Positions 27,231-40,300 of a stretch of DNA of 64,000 nt are shown in pieces. A program made the position numbers and the translations under genes. A model generated the notes under the pieces. It worked only from the letters and a program-made list of their open reading frames with translations. It was not told where the DNA came from and ran no database searches. Origin of the DNA: Acridotheres tristis (Eukaryota; Chordata; Aves; Passeriformes; Sturnidae); the NCBI GenBank assembly GCA_037013685.1, contig CM072888.1, positions 4,321,034-4,385,033 on the forward strand. The letters run 5' to 3'. Each line of letters begins with the position of its first letter. Position 1 is the stretch's first letter.

Positions 27231-29340
27231 TCAGTCCAGCTGGGCTGTGCTGGAAGACAATCCACAGCATTTTCTACAAATCTCCAATTCCTCTCTCTCA
27301 GTCAGTAAAGGATCAAGCTAAATTTCCATTCATTATACTTATGCACAGGCAGAAGAAATATTCTTCTGAGCAAGTAAAAACAGTAAATTTTTTTCAAATC
27401 TCTTTTCAGTCTTCTTTCCCAAATTCTCTTTATGTAGCAATTTATCTTGCTACATCTCTCATCTTCCCCACTATCATCTCCACACCCATAGGCCCAACAA
27501 TAAAAATTCTAATTTTTATTTGGCTAAAATTATTTCTATTTGGTTCAAATTTTTCTAAAAACTGGTCTGTCACAAAAAAAAAAACAACCCTGCTCTGTTT
27601 CCCCAAGGCTAGGTGGGATTCATCTTCTGACCAGTGCAAAGCAGCAGGCATTTGGAAATGCCAAATGGGTAAAGCTGCAACCAGCATAGAACTTGAACAT
27701 AAAATAGATCCATTTTTTACATTATCTACAGGAGATTTTGGTTACCCCCAGACTTGACCATTTACATAAAATGAGAGCAAGCAACAGGAAACAAATTGTT
27801 AAACACATCTCACCAAACCAGTTATTCAGTATCAGTCAATAGAAAAAAAAAGATCTTACAAGTAGGTGAAAATCACCAGAAAGTTCTAAAAATGAACTAT
27901 TGGATAGTGAAATGTTGATTAAAGTTCTCTAAATACTCATTTTCCAACAGAATTTTTGAACTTGTTTGGGATCTTTTTTCTGATCAGTTTTTCCTCAGAA
28001 CATCAAACCTTTACCAGGCAGGACAATGAGCTGTGTACTGAGTACACCCAAATCATGGCAGCTGCAACTGATTCACAGCATTCTCGTTTCTCATTGTTTC
28101 ATTCCGAAGTCAATCCAAATATGTTTATTTCTAAAAGTTAAATTTCATTTCTAGATAATTTCATCTGTATTTGAACAATGGGTAAAGCGTTTAACACGTC
28201 AGTGGACTAAGGAAGGACAACTTCAACATGAGAAGTTTCATCTGTGTAGTTTATTTTTAATTATAGGTGATGCAAAGGTTTAAGTGTATCCCACTATTTG
28301 GGAAGCTTTTTGCACAACAAACCTTTGCAGTTTATTCCTTCCTTAAAAAAAGCTGTAGGAAATTCTGTGAAACATCCCACAAGGTGTCACTAGAGATGCA
28401 TCAGCCAAAATATTCGTTGAACTCCCTTCCCTATCCTTGCTCTCTCTTCCTTGGAAAGTTGTGAAACAGCTTTGCAAGAGGATGAGGAGGAGTTAATGCC
28501 AGAGCAGGAGCGTCCTGGTGCAGCGAGCGCCTTTCAGCCATAAAGAGCAAGAACAGTAAATGAACCGAGCACACACACATCAATGGGAAATGCAAACAAC
28601 TTCAGGCATCAACTTGTAATGAATGAACTACCTCAAAAAACTGTCCCAAATACAGAAAAATAAATAAAATCAATCATCAGCTCTGCCTCTGTTCCACACT
28701 AATGCTAGAAAAGATGATTTGTCTCATTTTATTTTGATCATTCACAGTTTCATGCCCATCTTTCACACCTAATCCTGAAAGCTACAGAGATGTCTTGCAA
28801 AAATCTGCTATCAGATATAATAGTGTGCTTGTTCCTCAGTTATAGTTGTCACTTAAGGCCCTTTCTGCATGAATTAAAAACTACAGCATTTCAAAAGAAT
28901 ATACCTCCTATATTTCCCCTTCTACCACTCTCTTGTATTTCCCTTTCTTAAAAAAAACAAACCAACAGATCTCATGGAGAGAGGGGTTGCTTAACATTTG
29001 AAAACCATCTCTGACACAGCTCTCAGGCAGAAATTACCATCCAGTATCTAATTTTTCATAATCTCTAAAAACTCAGGAGGATTTGGAGCCTTGGAAGATG
29101 AGATAATTCCTCGCAGGTGAACAGAGGCACAGCTGCTCCAAGATGCTCCAGGTACACCAGGTGGAAGGATTTACTTTGCCTGTTGCCTGGCAGACACAGC
29201 TGCAGGATATCTTCCAGGAGCATTTGGGATCTCCAAAATACATTTTAAAAAATCAGCAAGTAATAACATGGCTACTCTGTAAGTTTACTTTGGAGGGGAA
29301 AATACCACATGTTAAGAAAACTACATTAATATGTTCCTTA

Positions 29341-29357
29341 AAAACAAACAAACAAAA
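29341..29357. repeat. Short (AAAC)n microsatellites
   Basis: About four AAAC units. A second similar stretch lies at 29462-29479. Both are simple sequence only. Confidence 0.85.
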
Positions 29358-30453
29358 GCCAGTGTTTGCCTTGTTTTGCACAAGATTATTGAATATTTCC
29401 ATTCCAAAAGAGCTGATTACTGTAAACTCAGAAAGTTCCTTTGCCTGTTCAGGTTACTTTGCAAACAAACAAACAAACCACTTTTGTGGTTATGTCCTTC
29501 TCTGCTCCTCCCCCCCATCAGTAAAGTGGTTTTATTCTACTCAGACTTGACGAACACACATCAACACCTCACAGAAAAATATTATCAAATTATGACCAAG
29601 ACTTTCCACTTCTTCTCATGGTTTGTGTTACTTTGGATAGCCAGGAGTCTTATCCTGCATTTACATTCTGAACAAGTTTCAAATAATAATATCTTCATTT
29701 GCCCTAGTATTTGTGGAGCCTTAACTTAAATCATTATGGCAAGACTTGTATTTTACAGCTGATCTTGACAAGCTGCTAAATTTGTTTCCCTGCACAAGGG
29801 TATATTTTGCTTTTTTCAACTTTAATAGCAAAGTTCTTCCATGCCCTTTGACAACCTGGAGGTTTTTTTAGTGTGCATAAAATGTTTAAACAAGTATCTG
29901 TAAAGACTGTAAGAGTTTTGGGTTTTGTTTTTTTCTCACTTTTTGAGACCCTTGATTTTTTTAAGTTCATTTAGGAACTGAGATTTCTCCTGATTGTTAA
30001 TAAATAACACTTGATTCTCTCTCCTTTCCATTTCCCCTTTGGCTTCCCTCCACTATATCCCCAGATTTGGGAAGGGGGATGCCTACAGCTACAGGGATTT
30101 TAGTACACTCAGGGGAATCTGGAAATGACTTGTCTGAAGGATTTTAGAGAGCCTTGACCTCTATTATTTTTTTGGTAGGTCCATTCACTAATTTGTATTT
30201 CAAATGCTCAGTTTCAAAAGCAAGAGAGACCTAAGAGTGGTATTGATTTGTTTTGGAAAACAAGTTTGCCAAGCAAAAGGGATGACATCTAGACGAATAA
30301 AACCAATTTTGATACCATGGGTCCTCGTTCATTCACGAGCTCCAACTGCTTTTCAAAGCACTATTTCACAAAGGGGAAAAAAAAAAATTCCAGCACCCCT
30401 CTCCATGTTTTTCTCTAATCCTAGGGGAAAAAAGAAATCTATCAAACCCTTAC

Positions 30454-30539
30454 CAAGTCGTACCATGAAACTCATTGTTCCAAACGCCTGCAGGAGAACA
30501 ATTCCCTCGGGAGGCACTGGAAGGGCTCGGCTTTTTATG
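30454..30539 (-). promoter_or_regulatory. Candidate TATA promoter and first exon, minus strand
   Basis: In a small local GC- and CpG-rich patch, the minus strand has CATAAAAAG (30539-30532). About 60 bp later comes an ATG in good context (ACAATGA, 30475-30473), then a strong donor CTTG|GTAAGG at 30453. The would-be first coding exon encodes MSFMVRL plus one base. The spacing suits a TATA-driven first exon of a gene running away from QRFPR on the same strand. It is a pattern only, with no homology. Confidence 0.2.
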
Positions 30540-32725
30540 TGCAGCAACGGTGCCATCTACAGCCCGAGCGAGGCCACAGCCACCCCGGCGAGCTGCTGCA
30601 GCCACACACAGTCTCCCATGTGTTCTTACCACACACCTGCTCTTCCAAAACTCAGTTCTGCCCGAGGATCTCTAATACTGATGTTTAGGATATATTTTAT
30701 ACTTTACCCACGGAGACACTAGATATTTTCTAGCTGTTTGTTCTCACGTTGCATGGTCTTGAAGATTCTTCAATTATGGACTGAACTCACCAATAGCTAA
30801 ATTGGGTGGTTAGCAGATGTATCTATGGAAACCATGTGTTAGAGGCAAGAAGCAGAAGGACATTACATTTCTTTTGTCACACACACACACAAAAGACACT
30901 GCACAGAGTGTATTTTACAGACTGCCAGAACAAAGTTAATGGACTTTTTTTATAAGCCATAGTTTAGCTGTCATCTGTAAAATAAAGACTGACATCTATA
31001 CTTGGTATTTAAAGAAAAAAAAAATCAAAACAAAACCAAAACAACTCTCCCAGTGCAGCTGCCATGTTACTGAGAAGCCTCACTTCATAGGAATTAAAAT
31101 GGAATAAACAGCCTGAGAAATCAAATGTCAATATATAAAGTCAATTCAGGAACAATATACACATGCAAGCCTAATGTAACCAGTTGAGTGGGAAAGGTCT
31201 TTCCAAGGGTGCCTGAAATAGGGACTGGAAATGCAGTTTGGAACCTGATAATCAGACTCGACAGAATAAAAATGCTGAACAACATGGCTGCTTCACTTTG
31301 TTCTCAAAATTCATTGCCTGGTTATTCCAATCTGTGTAAAAGAGATAAGGTCACAAGGAGTTGCTTCAGGGAAAACAACAGGGAAAAAAAAAGGACAGAT
31401 ACTAAGTGGAAAAGTAAAACAAACCAGTGAAATAAAAAGGAGCAAGGCAAAAAGCAGAAGTCAAAGCTCAACTTCCTATTAAACAAAGCTCAGTTGTTAG
31501 GAAAAGAGGGATCTTAGGCAAAGACAGCTGCAGAGTTCAGTGACACCATGAGAGCAGAAGGTTCCCAGGGATGCCAAAAAGCAGAGCACAGATAGCCCTG
31601 ATCCAAATTGAGAACTATAATTCAGCCTCTTCCCACACACTCCACTCAGCAGCTTTCTCATCCTGCACAGCACAATCTGGGCACTGGGGAAAGACACCCT
31701 AAAAATTAATTAAGAAGAACATTTTTTAAAAAACCCAAACATGCCAATCTTTTCCTTTTACAAGCAGAAAGATTATTTAGGAAAAAAATATTTTTTCCTA
31801 ACATGTTTGAAATCTTTTTCTCCTCCAGTATGATGGATCTGTAAGTCAGTGCACTTCTGCTTTATTGAGCCAGTCAACAATTTATTTGTCAACGCTGAAA
31901 ATACAGTTCAACCCTGACTAATTTTTGCTTGAGCAAACTGTTGAAGCAGAAAACCAAATGAAAAGATTGCACCTGTGATACCACAGCAGAACTATCCCTG
32001 ATCCTGCAACACTTCTGTGGCCATACATTAGAATATTTATCAAGGTGATATAAATGCAAATAGCAAACAGCAATGCAAATACCAGCCTGAAAGGTGCAGA
32101 ACTTCATACTGGCATAAACAGAGCAGGAGATTGGGGATGCAAGCACCATAAAGTCACCCTAGGACACGAGGATGCCTATTTCAGATGGGAAAATGAAATG
32201 GATTTAAAAATCAGATCTGAGAGCACTGATAAAGCCTGAAAGCTTTCTCATGAATTTCCAAGATGTAACAAGAGATTTATGGAAACTGTGCCATAGATTT
32301 TAAATCATTTAATTAAGGCTTTGCTCAGGAGCATGGGGAAAGGTGGTATAGGACCATACAATTTAATAAAGCAGGAAAATATTCGAGAAAAAAAGGACCA
32401 TGTCCAAGGGAATAGTAAATTCACTTGATGAGAGTGAGTCCTGAGAAACTCTGGTGAAATTAATTCAGCAAAAATTAGTGATGGCATTGGAAAGAGCAAA
32501 TAAAAACTAGAAGGCTGTAAAGAAACCTCAACAGAAGCTTTTAAAAAAAAAAGACATTTGCCTCTAAGAAATGCTAATGTAAAAAAGCTTTTCAATACAG
32601 GCACTTTATGTCATTTTAGGACAGATTCCCTTTCATAAACTCAACCTATTCCACAATATGTTAGGGGAAAAGGTTTGATGATGATTTCTCCAAAGAAGGA
32701 GAAATAAGCAGAAGTTTCTGCTTCG

Positions 32726-32745
32726 AAAAAAAAAAAAAAAAAAAA
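32726..32745. repeat. Poly(A) run
   Basis: Twenty consecutive A. A similar 19-A run lies about 230 bp further on, at 32975-32993. Confidence 0.9.
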
Positions 32746-32974
32746 GGAAAATGTAAGGAAATAAGAGCTTTTTGTAGAAAGCTTTGTATTACTCTACAGG
32801 AAGCCGAGAAACAAAATTGCACCTTTTTCAGGCAGCAAATCATCTTTTCAAGTCTTGGTTGACATTTTAAACACCCTACAGGGCAGAGATGCAATTTGTA
32901 GAAGTTTGTTTGTATCTCCACTAGATTTCTTTTATGAATGCATAAGGTACACACAAATACCATTAAACTCTCTC

Positions 32975-32993
32975 AAAAAAAAAAAAAAAAAAA
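32975..32993. repeat. Poly(A) run
   Basis: Nineteen consecutive A, second of a close pair with 32726-32745. I detect no recognisable element between the two. Confidence 0.9.
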
Positions 32994-35570
32994 GCCTGGC
33001 TTGCAGGACAGCACTTTAGCAAAACAAACATTGTGTGAACTTAACTTGTAGGACTGTAAGTATTTTTTGGAATGAAAGGAACCAGGTCTTACTGCTTTTG
33101 ACTCAACCAGTTTTGTTGTACTGATGTGGATGTGGAGTTGAGGGGAGATGAAACTCTTGTAATAAACCAGTGTGTGACCCTTCATCTCAAACCACACCAG
33201 AGCTTTTAAAATCACTTCATAATCCATCAGCTTCACTGGAGCTTCAACAGTGGAAGTTAATGGTGGCTTGAATGCCCAGCAGCACCCCTGGAAGCCAGTT
33301 TTAGGGATCAAAGCAGGACTTGGAGTATAGACAGAAATAAAGAGATTGTTATGTCAATATTTCTGAAGGGATGTTCACAATCTGTCCTCTTTAGTGTGCA
33401 TTCAACCCACATTTACCTGTCTGCTCCTCAGGCTGGTGAAGCTCCTGGTCCCTTCCACTGCTCCCACCTGGGGAGGCACCAAAAGGGCAGCTTCCACTCT
33501 TCTCAGCCTTTTGCCCTGAGATGCTGTTCTGTTCACAGAACTGCTCTCTGGATACAGTTCCTCAACTCTCCCAACTTTTCTAACCCTCAGATCAACTTTA
33601 ATCTATATAAAAATATATCTTGCCATGATTATCTTCTGCTGCCATCTCTCCAAGGCAACAGCTCTACTAAATCCTTTCCTCTACTTACTCCTTTTTTTTC
33701 TCCTGGGCAGTAATAATCAAATCTCAATTTCAATCTATTTCTCTCATCTCTCAGGTGCCCCTTTCACTCTGCTGGATCACTTGTTTCAAGAGCTTCTGCC
33801 ACGCTCCAAGACTCTGCCAGCAGCACATCCAAGCAGTGCCCATGAGCTGTAACCAGCACACAGGCAAGGCTAACATCTCCAGGCTCAGAATTTCTGTCCT
33901 TACTCCCTGGATGCAGGCACAGCACACATCTCTGCTGCTTTGGCAGTCGTTGGCAATTGGTTATTCCTTGGAACAGGAGAATACTGGGTATTTTTTAATT
34001 GCTACTGTTACAGTTAGTGAGAGGGTTCACTCCCTTCTACTCACTGTTTTCCTTGTTAATGCTCTGGTATCAGTTGAACAAGCTGACAAATCTGACACTT
34101 TTTCCTCATCCATTCAATTTCCAGAGTCTCTGTTCAGTTGAATGTGTCCTTGCAGGCTCCTGTCTTCATCAGCCTGTCACTTCCTGGCATCATGTCACTG
34201 CAACTTAAAGGCTTAGCCCCTTGCAGCTGAGAATAAAAGAAGTTACTCTTTAATTTTATCAAAGAAATTGTAAGTAATTCATAACTAAGATAATAAAAAA
34301 CTTGAAGAAATCTTTTTCCTCAAACACCACAACAGCTTTGATAAATATTCTCAGTTTAGGGAAATGAGCATGGTTATTTTTTTCTGTTCTCTCATAAATT
34401 CACTAGCCAGGAATATTTTTGTGATCAGAGGAACCATGCAATTGTTTTCCTGGAAGATGGAAACAAGCACAGGCAGGCTGAGGGACAGCAGGGCTTTTCC
34501 TTACACAGTTACAGCCACACACGAGGTACAAGCCACTGCAAGGGACAGGCTGAACTCAAAACTGACACACTCCAACAGAACAACTGGCTTTGTTGGCTAA
34601 ATCAAAGCTGAAGCTCTGACAGATGTCAAAAACATGGGCAAAATCCTGGTGGTGATTAATTACAGCAATAATGGATCTTTTATTCCCTGCAGCCAGGACG
34701 AGATGACCTGGTTTCAAGACAACAACTCTGTCAAAAATGCACAAATAATATAATTACCATTAAGAACAGTACGAGTATTGTCTTTTGTATTTTGGTTTCT
34801 ATTTAATCTAACCATAGCCCCATAAATCTGTGCTGAAACATTTATCTCTTTTCTTCTCCTTTAGAAGGAAGTCCAAGAGACTGGACATTTTTCTCCCTTT
34901 TTCACCTTATTCTGTAGAGTCCTTTAAATCACAGCTCTCAGGATTACAGGAGCAGCTGGCACCTGTAACAGGACTGGAATTTCATCACTAAAGAGGCACA
35001 GATAAGCTCATAGGCACCTTTAAACAAAGAAAGACTCCAAGTGAAGATTACAGCAGACATCCCCTAGTGCAAAACAGCACCAACAAAGCCATAAAGGAAC
35101 TTTAATGAAAATAAAATTAATACTACAGTTATTCATTGACACAACATTTTATGAGACAACAGAAGAAGCAGGTAAGACAAAACAAAAACATAAAGAGACT
35201 TGGAAGTTTTGGTTAAATGCTTGTTAAAATCTGTCACTGAAATTAGCAGTGCAAATAAATAAATACCTTACAATAAATTAGTTTTCAGTCACAGATTCTG
35301 GCCAAACACACAGTTCTCACCATCAGGCAGTTAAATTTTACATCTGCTGAGGAAAACTATCATGATAATAACCCATTAAGCTCTTAATTCCTGGCCCTCA
35401 GGACAAATCAGGAACTTTCTGTCATTGCACAGGAGTGTACCATACAGAATATAAAAATATATATGTAAATAAAGTGTGTCACAAACCCAGTGCAGTCTGT
35501 AGGCATAAGAGAAGGATCATATTACTTCCAAATTATACAAGGATATTTTATGCTAAGTTTTCATTTACAA

Positions 35571-35638
35571 TGAAGTGTAAACCCAGCAATGTAAAAGATT
35601 CTTATGAAGTGTAAACCCAGCAATGTAAAAGATTCTTA
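35571..35638. repeat. Perfect 34-bp tandem duplication
   Basis: The 34-bp segment starting TGAAGTGTAAACCCAGCAAT at 35571 is repeated without mismatch from 35605 to 35638. It lies about 1.3 kb beyond the QRFPR stop codon, possibly within a long 3'UTR. Perfect identity suggests a recent event. Confidence 0.98.
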
Positions 35639-36952
35639 AACTGAGTGGCAGCACCAAGGTGCCACAGGTGAGGCAAGGGGTGACAGAACAGAGTGCTGAC
35701 ATTTCACAGGCTGTTAAAGGATGTGACCTAACCTCAGCAGGAGTGGCAAATTCTGCATTTCAAGGCCTCGTTAATGGGATCAGCCCCCAGTGTGCCAGTC
35801 TAGATCACACTTCTGTCCCAGTCCAGTGTGCAAACACACCTTTGCAATTTTGCAGTTTGGCCCACTGAAAGCAAAACCATTTAGAATTTATATGGATATC
35901 AACCCCACAATTGACTGTGAAGCCTAAAATGACAAAGCACTGGCCCAGTTCTCAGACAGCAATTAATCCCCTTCGAAGATGATGGACAGACAGAAAAACA
36001 CAAGCACATCTTCAGAGAAGTGTCTGGTCAAAAGACCACGATATTCCATTAAAGGCCTTCTGTGAAGTCCCAACAGACTCTGGATCAGGCCCTTATAACC
36101 CTGCAGAAAATGGCAATACCACCCTTTCAACCTGAGAGTCATATGTCCAAGCATGACTGGAAGTTCAATTCAGAGTTTGCTCTACAGACCATACCTCCTG
36201 CACCTGCACTCTCTTGTACAGCACTTTTTCAGCTTCTCCATTTTCCAGCACAACAATGCAGTTTGCAGGGCAATACAATGGCATTTAAATTTGTACCCAA
36301 GAATTAACCTGTAAAAACAGCACAGTAATTATGCATGCATTGTTAATTATTAATATGCCTCGTGTTAACAAAATGTGAACATGCATGCCATGTTTAAATC
36401 TTAAATCTCTTCAGAGTCATGTTCTGGATAACTCTTAAATATTCCCTTTCATTCTTCTCAAATTGAATTGCATCTCAGTCTCCATCTTTCCTGAATTCAG
36501 ATCTGAAGCTGCTCTGTTCTCAAAGCTGCAGAGAGCAGATCTTACAATGTCAGCCCCATGTCAGACTTTCAAGTTGTCCCAAAAAGGTGCACATTGTCTC
36601 CATAATTCCTGTCTTCTGGCATTCAGCTGTGTACAGTCCAGACACAGAATAAATGGAGCAAGCAGCAGTTGTTTGGTTTACCTAGAGCAGAGGGCAAACA
36701 AGCCCTAAACTAGCTCAGGAAGAAATTATTTTTTCCTCCTGGAAATCCTGCAGTAATGTTGTTTTCCAAAGATTTACTCCTTGTTTTTATAACATAAATT
36801 TTACATTTTCTCAGCCACTATCCCAACATTATTAGAGTCCACAGATCATTTTCCCCCCTCATTTCAGCATGCAAAGCAACAAGCTCTTTTAAATGGCTTA
36901 TTGAAATGATCATAAAGAGAATGATTTCTCCATTCCCAAACCCCTTGTGGTG

Positions 36953-37356
36953 CTACTGTCCATTTCCTACTGCAGAGTGCACAGTAAGCTCAGAGCTGAA
37001 CAGGACCAGGTGCTTTCTCAAATTCCTTTTGGAAGCTGGCTGATCACAGAACTTGACCTCGATGTTGCCATCACTGAACGCCTCCCTCCTGCCTCCATCC
37101 GAATCCGTGGGGTCTCTCTGAGATGCACTTGGCTTTTTCCTCCTCATGCTCATTCCTGAGTTCCCAAGCTGCCTGCCTGGGGATGTGTTGTCTTTCATAA
37201 TGCAGAAGCAGAGGGCAGACAGAAAATTTTTCTTGAAGTTCTCATTCATGAAAGCATACACAATAGGGTTGCAAATAGAATTGAAGAATCCTATGATCTG
37301 GACAATTGCAAAGATCATTTTGATTGTCACATCATCATACTCCTTCTCAAAATTAC
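36953..37356 (-). CDS. QRFPR: QRFPR exon 6 (ECL3, TM7, C-terminal tail, stop)
   Basis: This 404-nt coding part follows the acceptor CTTTCCAG. It encodes NFEKEYDDVTIKM through the TAG stop at 36955-36953 (residues 300-432). TM7 contains NSICNPIVYAFMNENF, including the NPxxY motif. The tail has a Cys-rich post-helix-8 segment, a basic stretch (RRKK) and the conserved EAFSDGNIEVK block, then a divergent end. The 3'UTR continues toward lower coordinates, but its end is not defined. Confidence 0.96.
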
Positions 37357-40300
37357 CTGGAAAGGAGAAGAGAAATATGCTGTAAGCACAGAATGTCACA
37401 AATGCTTACTACTTAGCCTATTTATATGCAGTTTGGCATTAGATGCTTTTGTTTAAAATCAACAAAAACCCATGTTGGAATTTTTAACATTATCTACCAC
37501 ACGGTCCTGCTTTGTATGTAGGTATTAACAGAATCAAACACAAGAGAAAATTTATGAGCAAAAAAACCTGACAGGCCGAACTATTGATTTATCTGCTGCA
37601 ATCTTATTGGTGATAGGAGACAAAGAAACAGTTCCTGCCTTTAGCAAGTAGAGTACAATTACTGCAAATTTCCTCTTGTTCTTGCACACAGGCAGCTCCA
37701 GTATCCATGGAGGAGGTGGGAGATGAACACTGGAAGACCCCAGAGAATAAAGCAAACGGCAAAAAAAAGCCAACACAACAAGCACTGAGGGCATTTCCAT
37801 GCCAGTTTTCAGTAAAGAGCACTGAAAAACTCCAGCTGGATTCATTGGGCATCATCACTGTGATGTCTGGTATTTATATTTCCAATATGCCTACCTCAAT
37901 AAAAGGGAAAAATGTTTCATTTTAAGTTGAACTCAAAACAGTTAAGTTAAATTAAATATAATAAAAAACTTCCAGAGGTGATATGCTCAGAACTAACTTT
38001 TACCTTCTAGCCAAATACTTTTGACTTTTGAGCAAATGAGGGCAGCATAACAGACATGGTAAGAAAAACAATCTACACAGAGATGTTCACACTTCTAACA
38101 GTCCTGTTTTTCCTTATGTCTTTCTTACAAGCAGAACATCAACCTTTGCTAGCAGAAGGTATTCTAGAGGTGAATGCTGTAGCATCATCAGCTTTTCACA
38201 ACCCAAAGTTCCATTACTAAAAGAACCCAAAAACCCCAGACTTCATTCTATGAGACATGGCAGGTACTCACTGTATTCCATCATCATGTGAATCACGTGG
38301 AAAGGGGCCCAACAGACTGCAAAGAGAAACACCACTGTCACCATCATAACAATTGCTCGCTTCTTCTTCCTGAAATTGCACCAAGAATTCCACACTCAAT
38401 CACTGGGAACTGGCTAGCAGTTACATATCTCTCTTCAAGTTAGACCTGTGACTGTGCCCTGATGGCTGCAGATGCAAACAAAACCCTCAAGGAATGCTCA
38501 CAATTATACAATTCCCTTGGAAACAAAAAAAAAATGCATCATCATATAAATCTAGCTCTTTATTTCTCTTTTTTTGGGACAGCAGAGCACTTTGCAGCAT
38601 GACATGAGCATGTCTTGCAAGGTGTTTTCAACTCTGTTCAAGAGGAAGAAAGAAATCAGGAAAAAAGCTTTCTAGAAGTCAAAGTTGCAAGTGTATTTTT
38701 CTTACAAACCTTGAGATTTTAGACATTTCACTGCCATGAATGGTTTGAAGAACTGAAGCGTCTCCCACTCGTTTCTTAATCCAGAGTTCATAGCCAATTT
38801 TAGTGTACAAAAAAAGCATCAGCATCAGTGGAAGAAGGAAGAGTATGACAAGAATAAAGGTTGTATAGATCTTCTGATAAATGGGACTGGCCCATTCTTC
38901 CAAGCAACAAACATGCACTTTTTCATATAGAAAGTCATATTTAACCTGTAACAAATGCAAAGAAGATGAGTCACTGAGGTGTTTATCCCAAGTGTAAAAC
39001 CCAAGCACATTCAGACATTCCCTGCTCTTAATGGAACAACCAAAATTCAACAGATTTTTTGAAGTGCTAAAATTCTTTCAAGCACTTTTCCACATCAAGG
39101 GTTGGGCTCGATCCAAATTGACAAAGAGAGGCTGAGAGATGCTGTGATTTGCACTTCAAAGGAGACCTTGGATACACATTTCATAAGTAAACAAGGATGT
39201 ACAGAAACCTCACGTTAGTCACTTAAAAAAAAATAAAATTATTAGCATTCAGACTCACAAGCAGCAGATTCTGCCAAGCCTCCTACTTAACCTCAAAACA
39301 TGTGTGCTAACTCATCCACTATAATGAGCAGATAATTAATTTTAAACTAAGCACAGTTCTTCCAGATCTTGGGGAACACTATGTCATCCTGAAACAGCAA
39401 CCTAAGCCCTCTATTGCTGTGTGCCAGTGTACCTATAAACCACAGGGGAAGTCACAGATGTAATTACTGGTCTTTGATGCAATTAGGGAGAGTAGGAACG
39501 ACTAGTCCCTGTTGGTACTCCTCCTTCCAATGCATGCAAGTTCTAATCCTTAGCCTTTCCCAGACTGGCACACAGAATCAAAGCTCCACTTCCCTTATCC
39601 CCTTCTAATTTCACAGGAGTTGATTCAATTTCACTAAAAGGTACAGGAAGATCCAGCAAGGACTGAGTTTAATAAGCAAATCCCATTTGACCTAACCTAC
39701 CTCAAGCCGCTGCACGTACCACATGGGTGACCCAACAATAAGAGCCAGCAACCAGACTATGCCTGCAAACAAATACATTTTTTAATACTTTGTCCAACAA
39801 GCAGGATTTGGTATGAACAGTTTAACAGCTTTGAAAAGTCAGGCAAGGCAGAAAATTGTAGCCAAGAACAAAGTTTTCTATGAGGCATACATCAATCAAC
39901 ACATCAATAAGAGCGTGCTCTTTTGACATCAGATTTCTGTCTCTCAAACTACCTCCATTTATTGATATTGCACAGGAAAAGCCACTTCATCTGCATAAGG
40001 AGCATTAAATAAATCTCTTTGTGCAACAATGGAAGAACCATTTCCCTGTGACGTTGCTTAAGCAGCGCTTGTACATTTTGAGCTTTTCTTGAAAAGAAAA
40101 ACAAGAAATGGCTGCAAAAGGATTATCTTTGTTAAGCACAGTTTTGACTTCAGATGCTAAGTCCCTTGTGAGAGTTTTGACTGGTAAATACTGCACTTGT
40201 AGGCACTATCCTTGAACTATTTTATCAAGGTCAATTAACTCTGCCTCTGCATCACTGGTCAAATCAGTGCCTTCTGTTCTGCCTGTGGACGGCCATGCCA

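Larger units (their letters stand above)
14071..30453. other. Intergenic stretch, no recognisable gene
   Basis: Mostly AT-rich non-coding DNA with poly(A)/poly(T) runs and short microsatellites. The longest open frame (27158-27757, plus) contains a poly(A) run translated as lysines and low-complexity hydrophobic sequence, so it is not accepted. Only the 26.4-kb splice-bounded stretch stood out, weakly. Confidence 0.6.
30540..36952. other. QRFPR 3' flank including an undefined 3'UTR
   Basis: The 3'UTR of QRFPR must start at 36952 and run downward. On the minus strand I found no AATAAA in the first 1.8 kb. The first strong variant, ATTAAA, reads at 35106-35101. The 34-bp tandem duplication and two 19-20-A runs are the only repeats. 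No other gene was recognised. Confidence 0.6.

Noticed and set aside
27158..27757. 199-codon plus-strand open frame
   Set aside because: It runs through an 18-bp poly(A) tract, is low-complexity and hydrophobic, has no recognisable domain and overlaps an open frame on the opposite strand.
30204..30722. 172-codon plus-strand open frame
   Set aside because: No homology is recognised. It covers a small GC-rich patch where several frames on both strands are open, as expected for locally stop-poor sequence.
1..36952. Search for TNIP3 exons by expected synteny
   Set aside because: None of the conserved coiled-coil or ubiquitin-binding segments I would recognise appear on the minus strand. The gene may lie outside the window.
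39097..39115. Short resemblance to the 3' region of a CR1 LINE (GGGTTGGGCTCGAT)
   Set aside because: Only about 15 bases match the motif I remember. The characteristic CR1 terminal octamer repeats and any longer body are missing.
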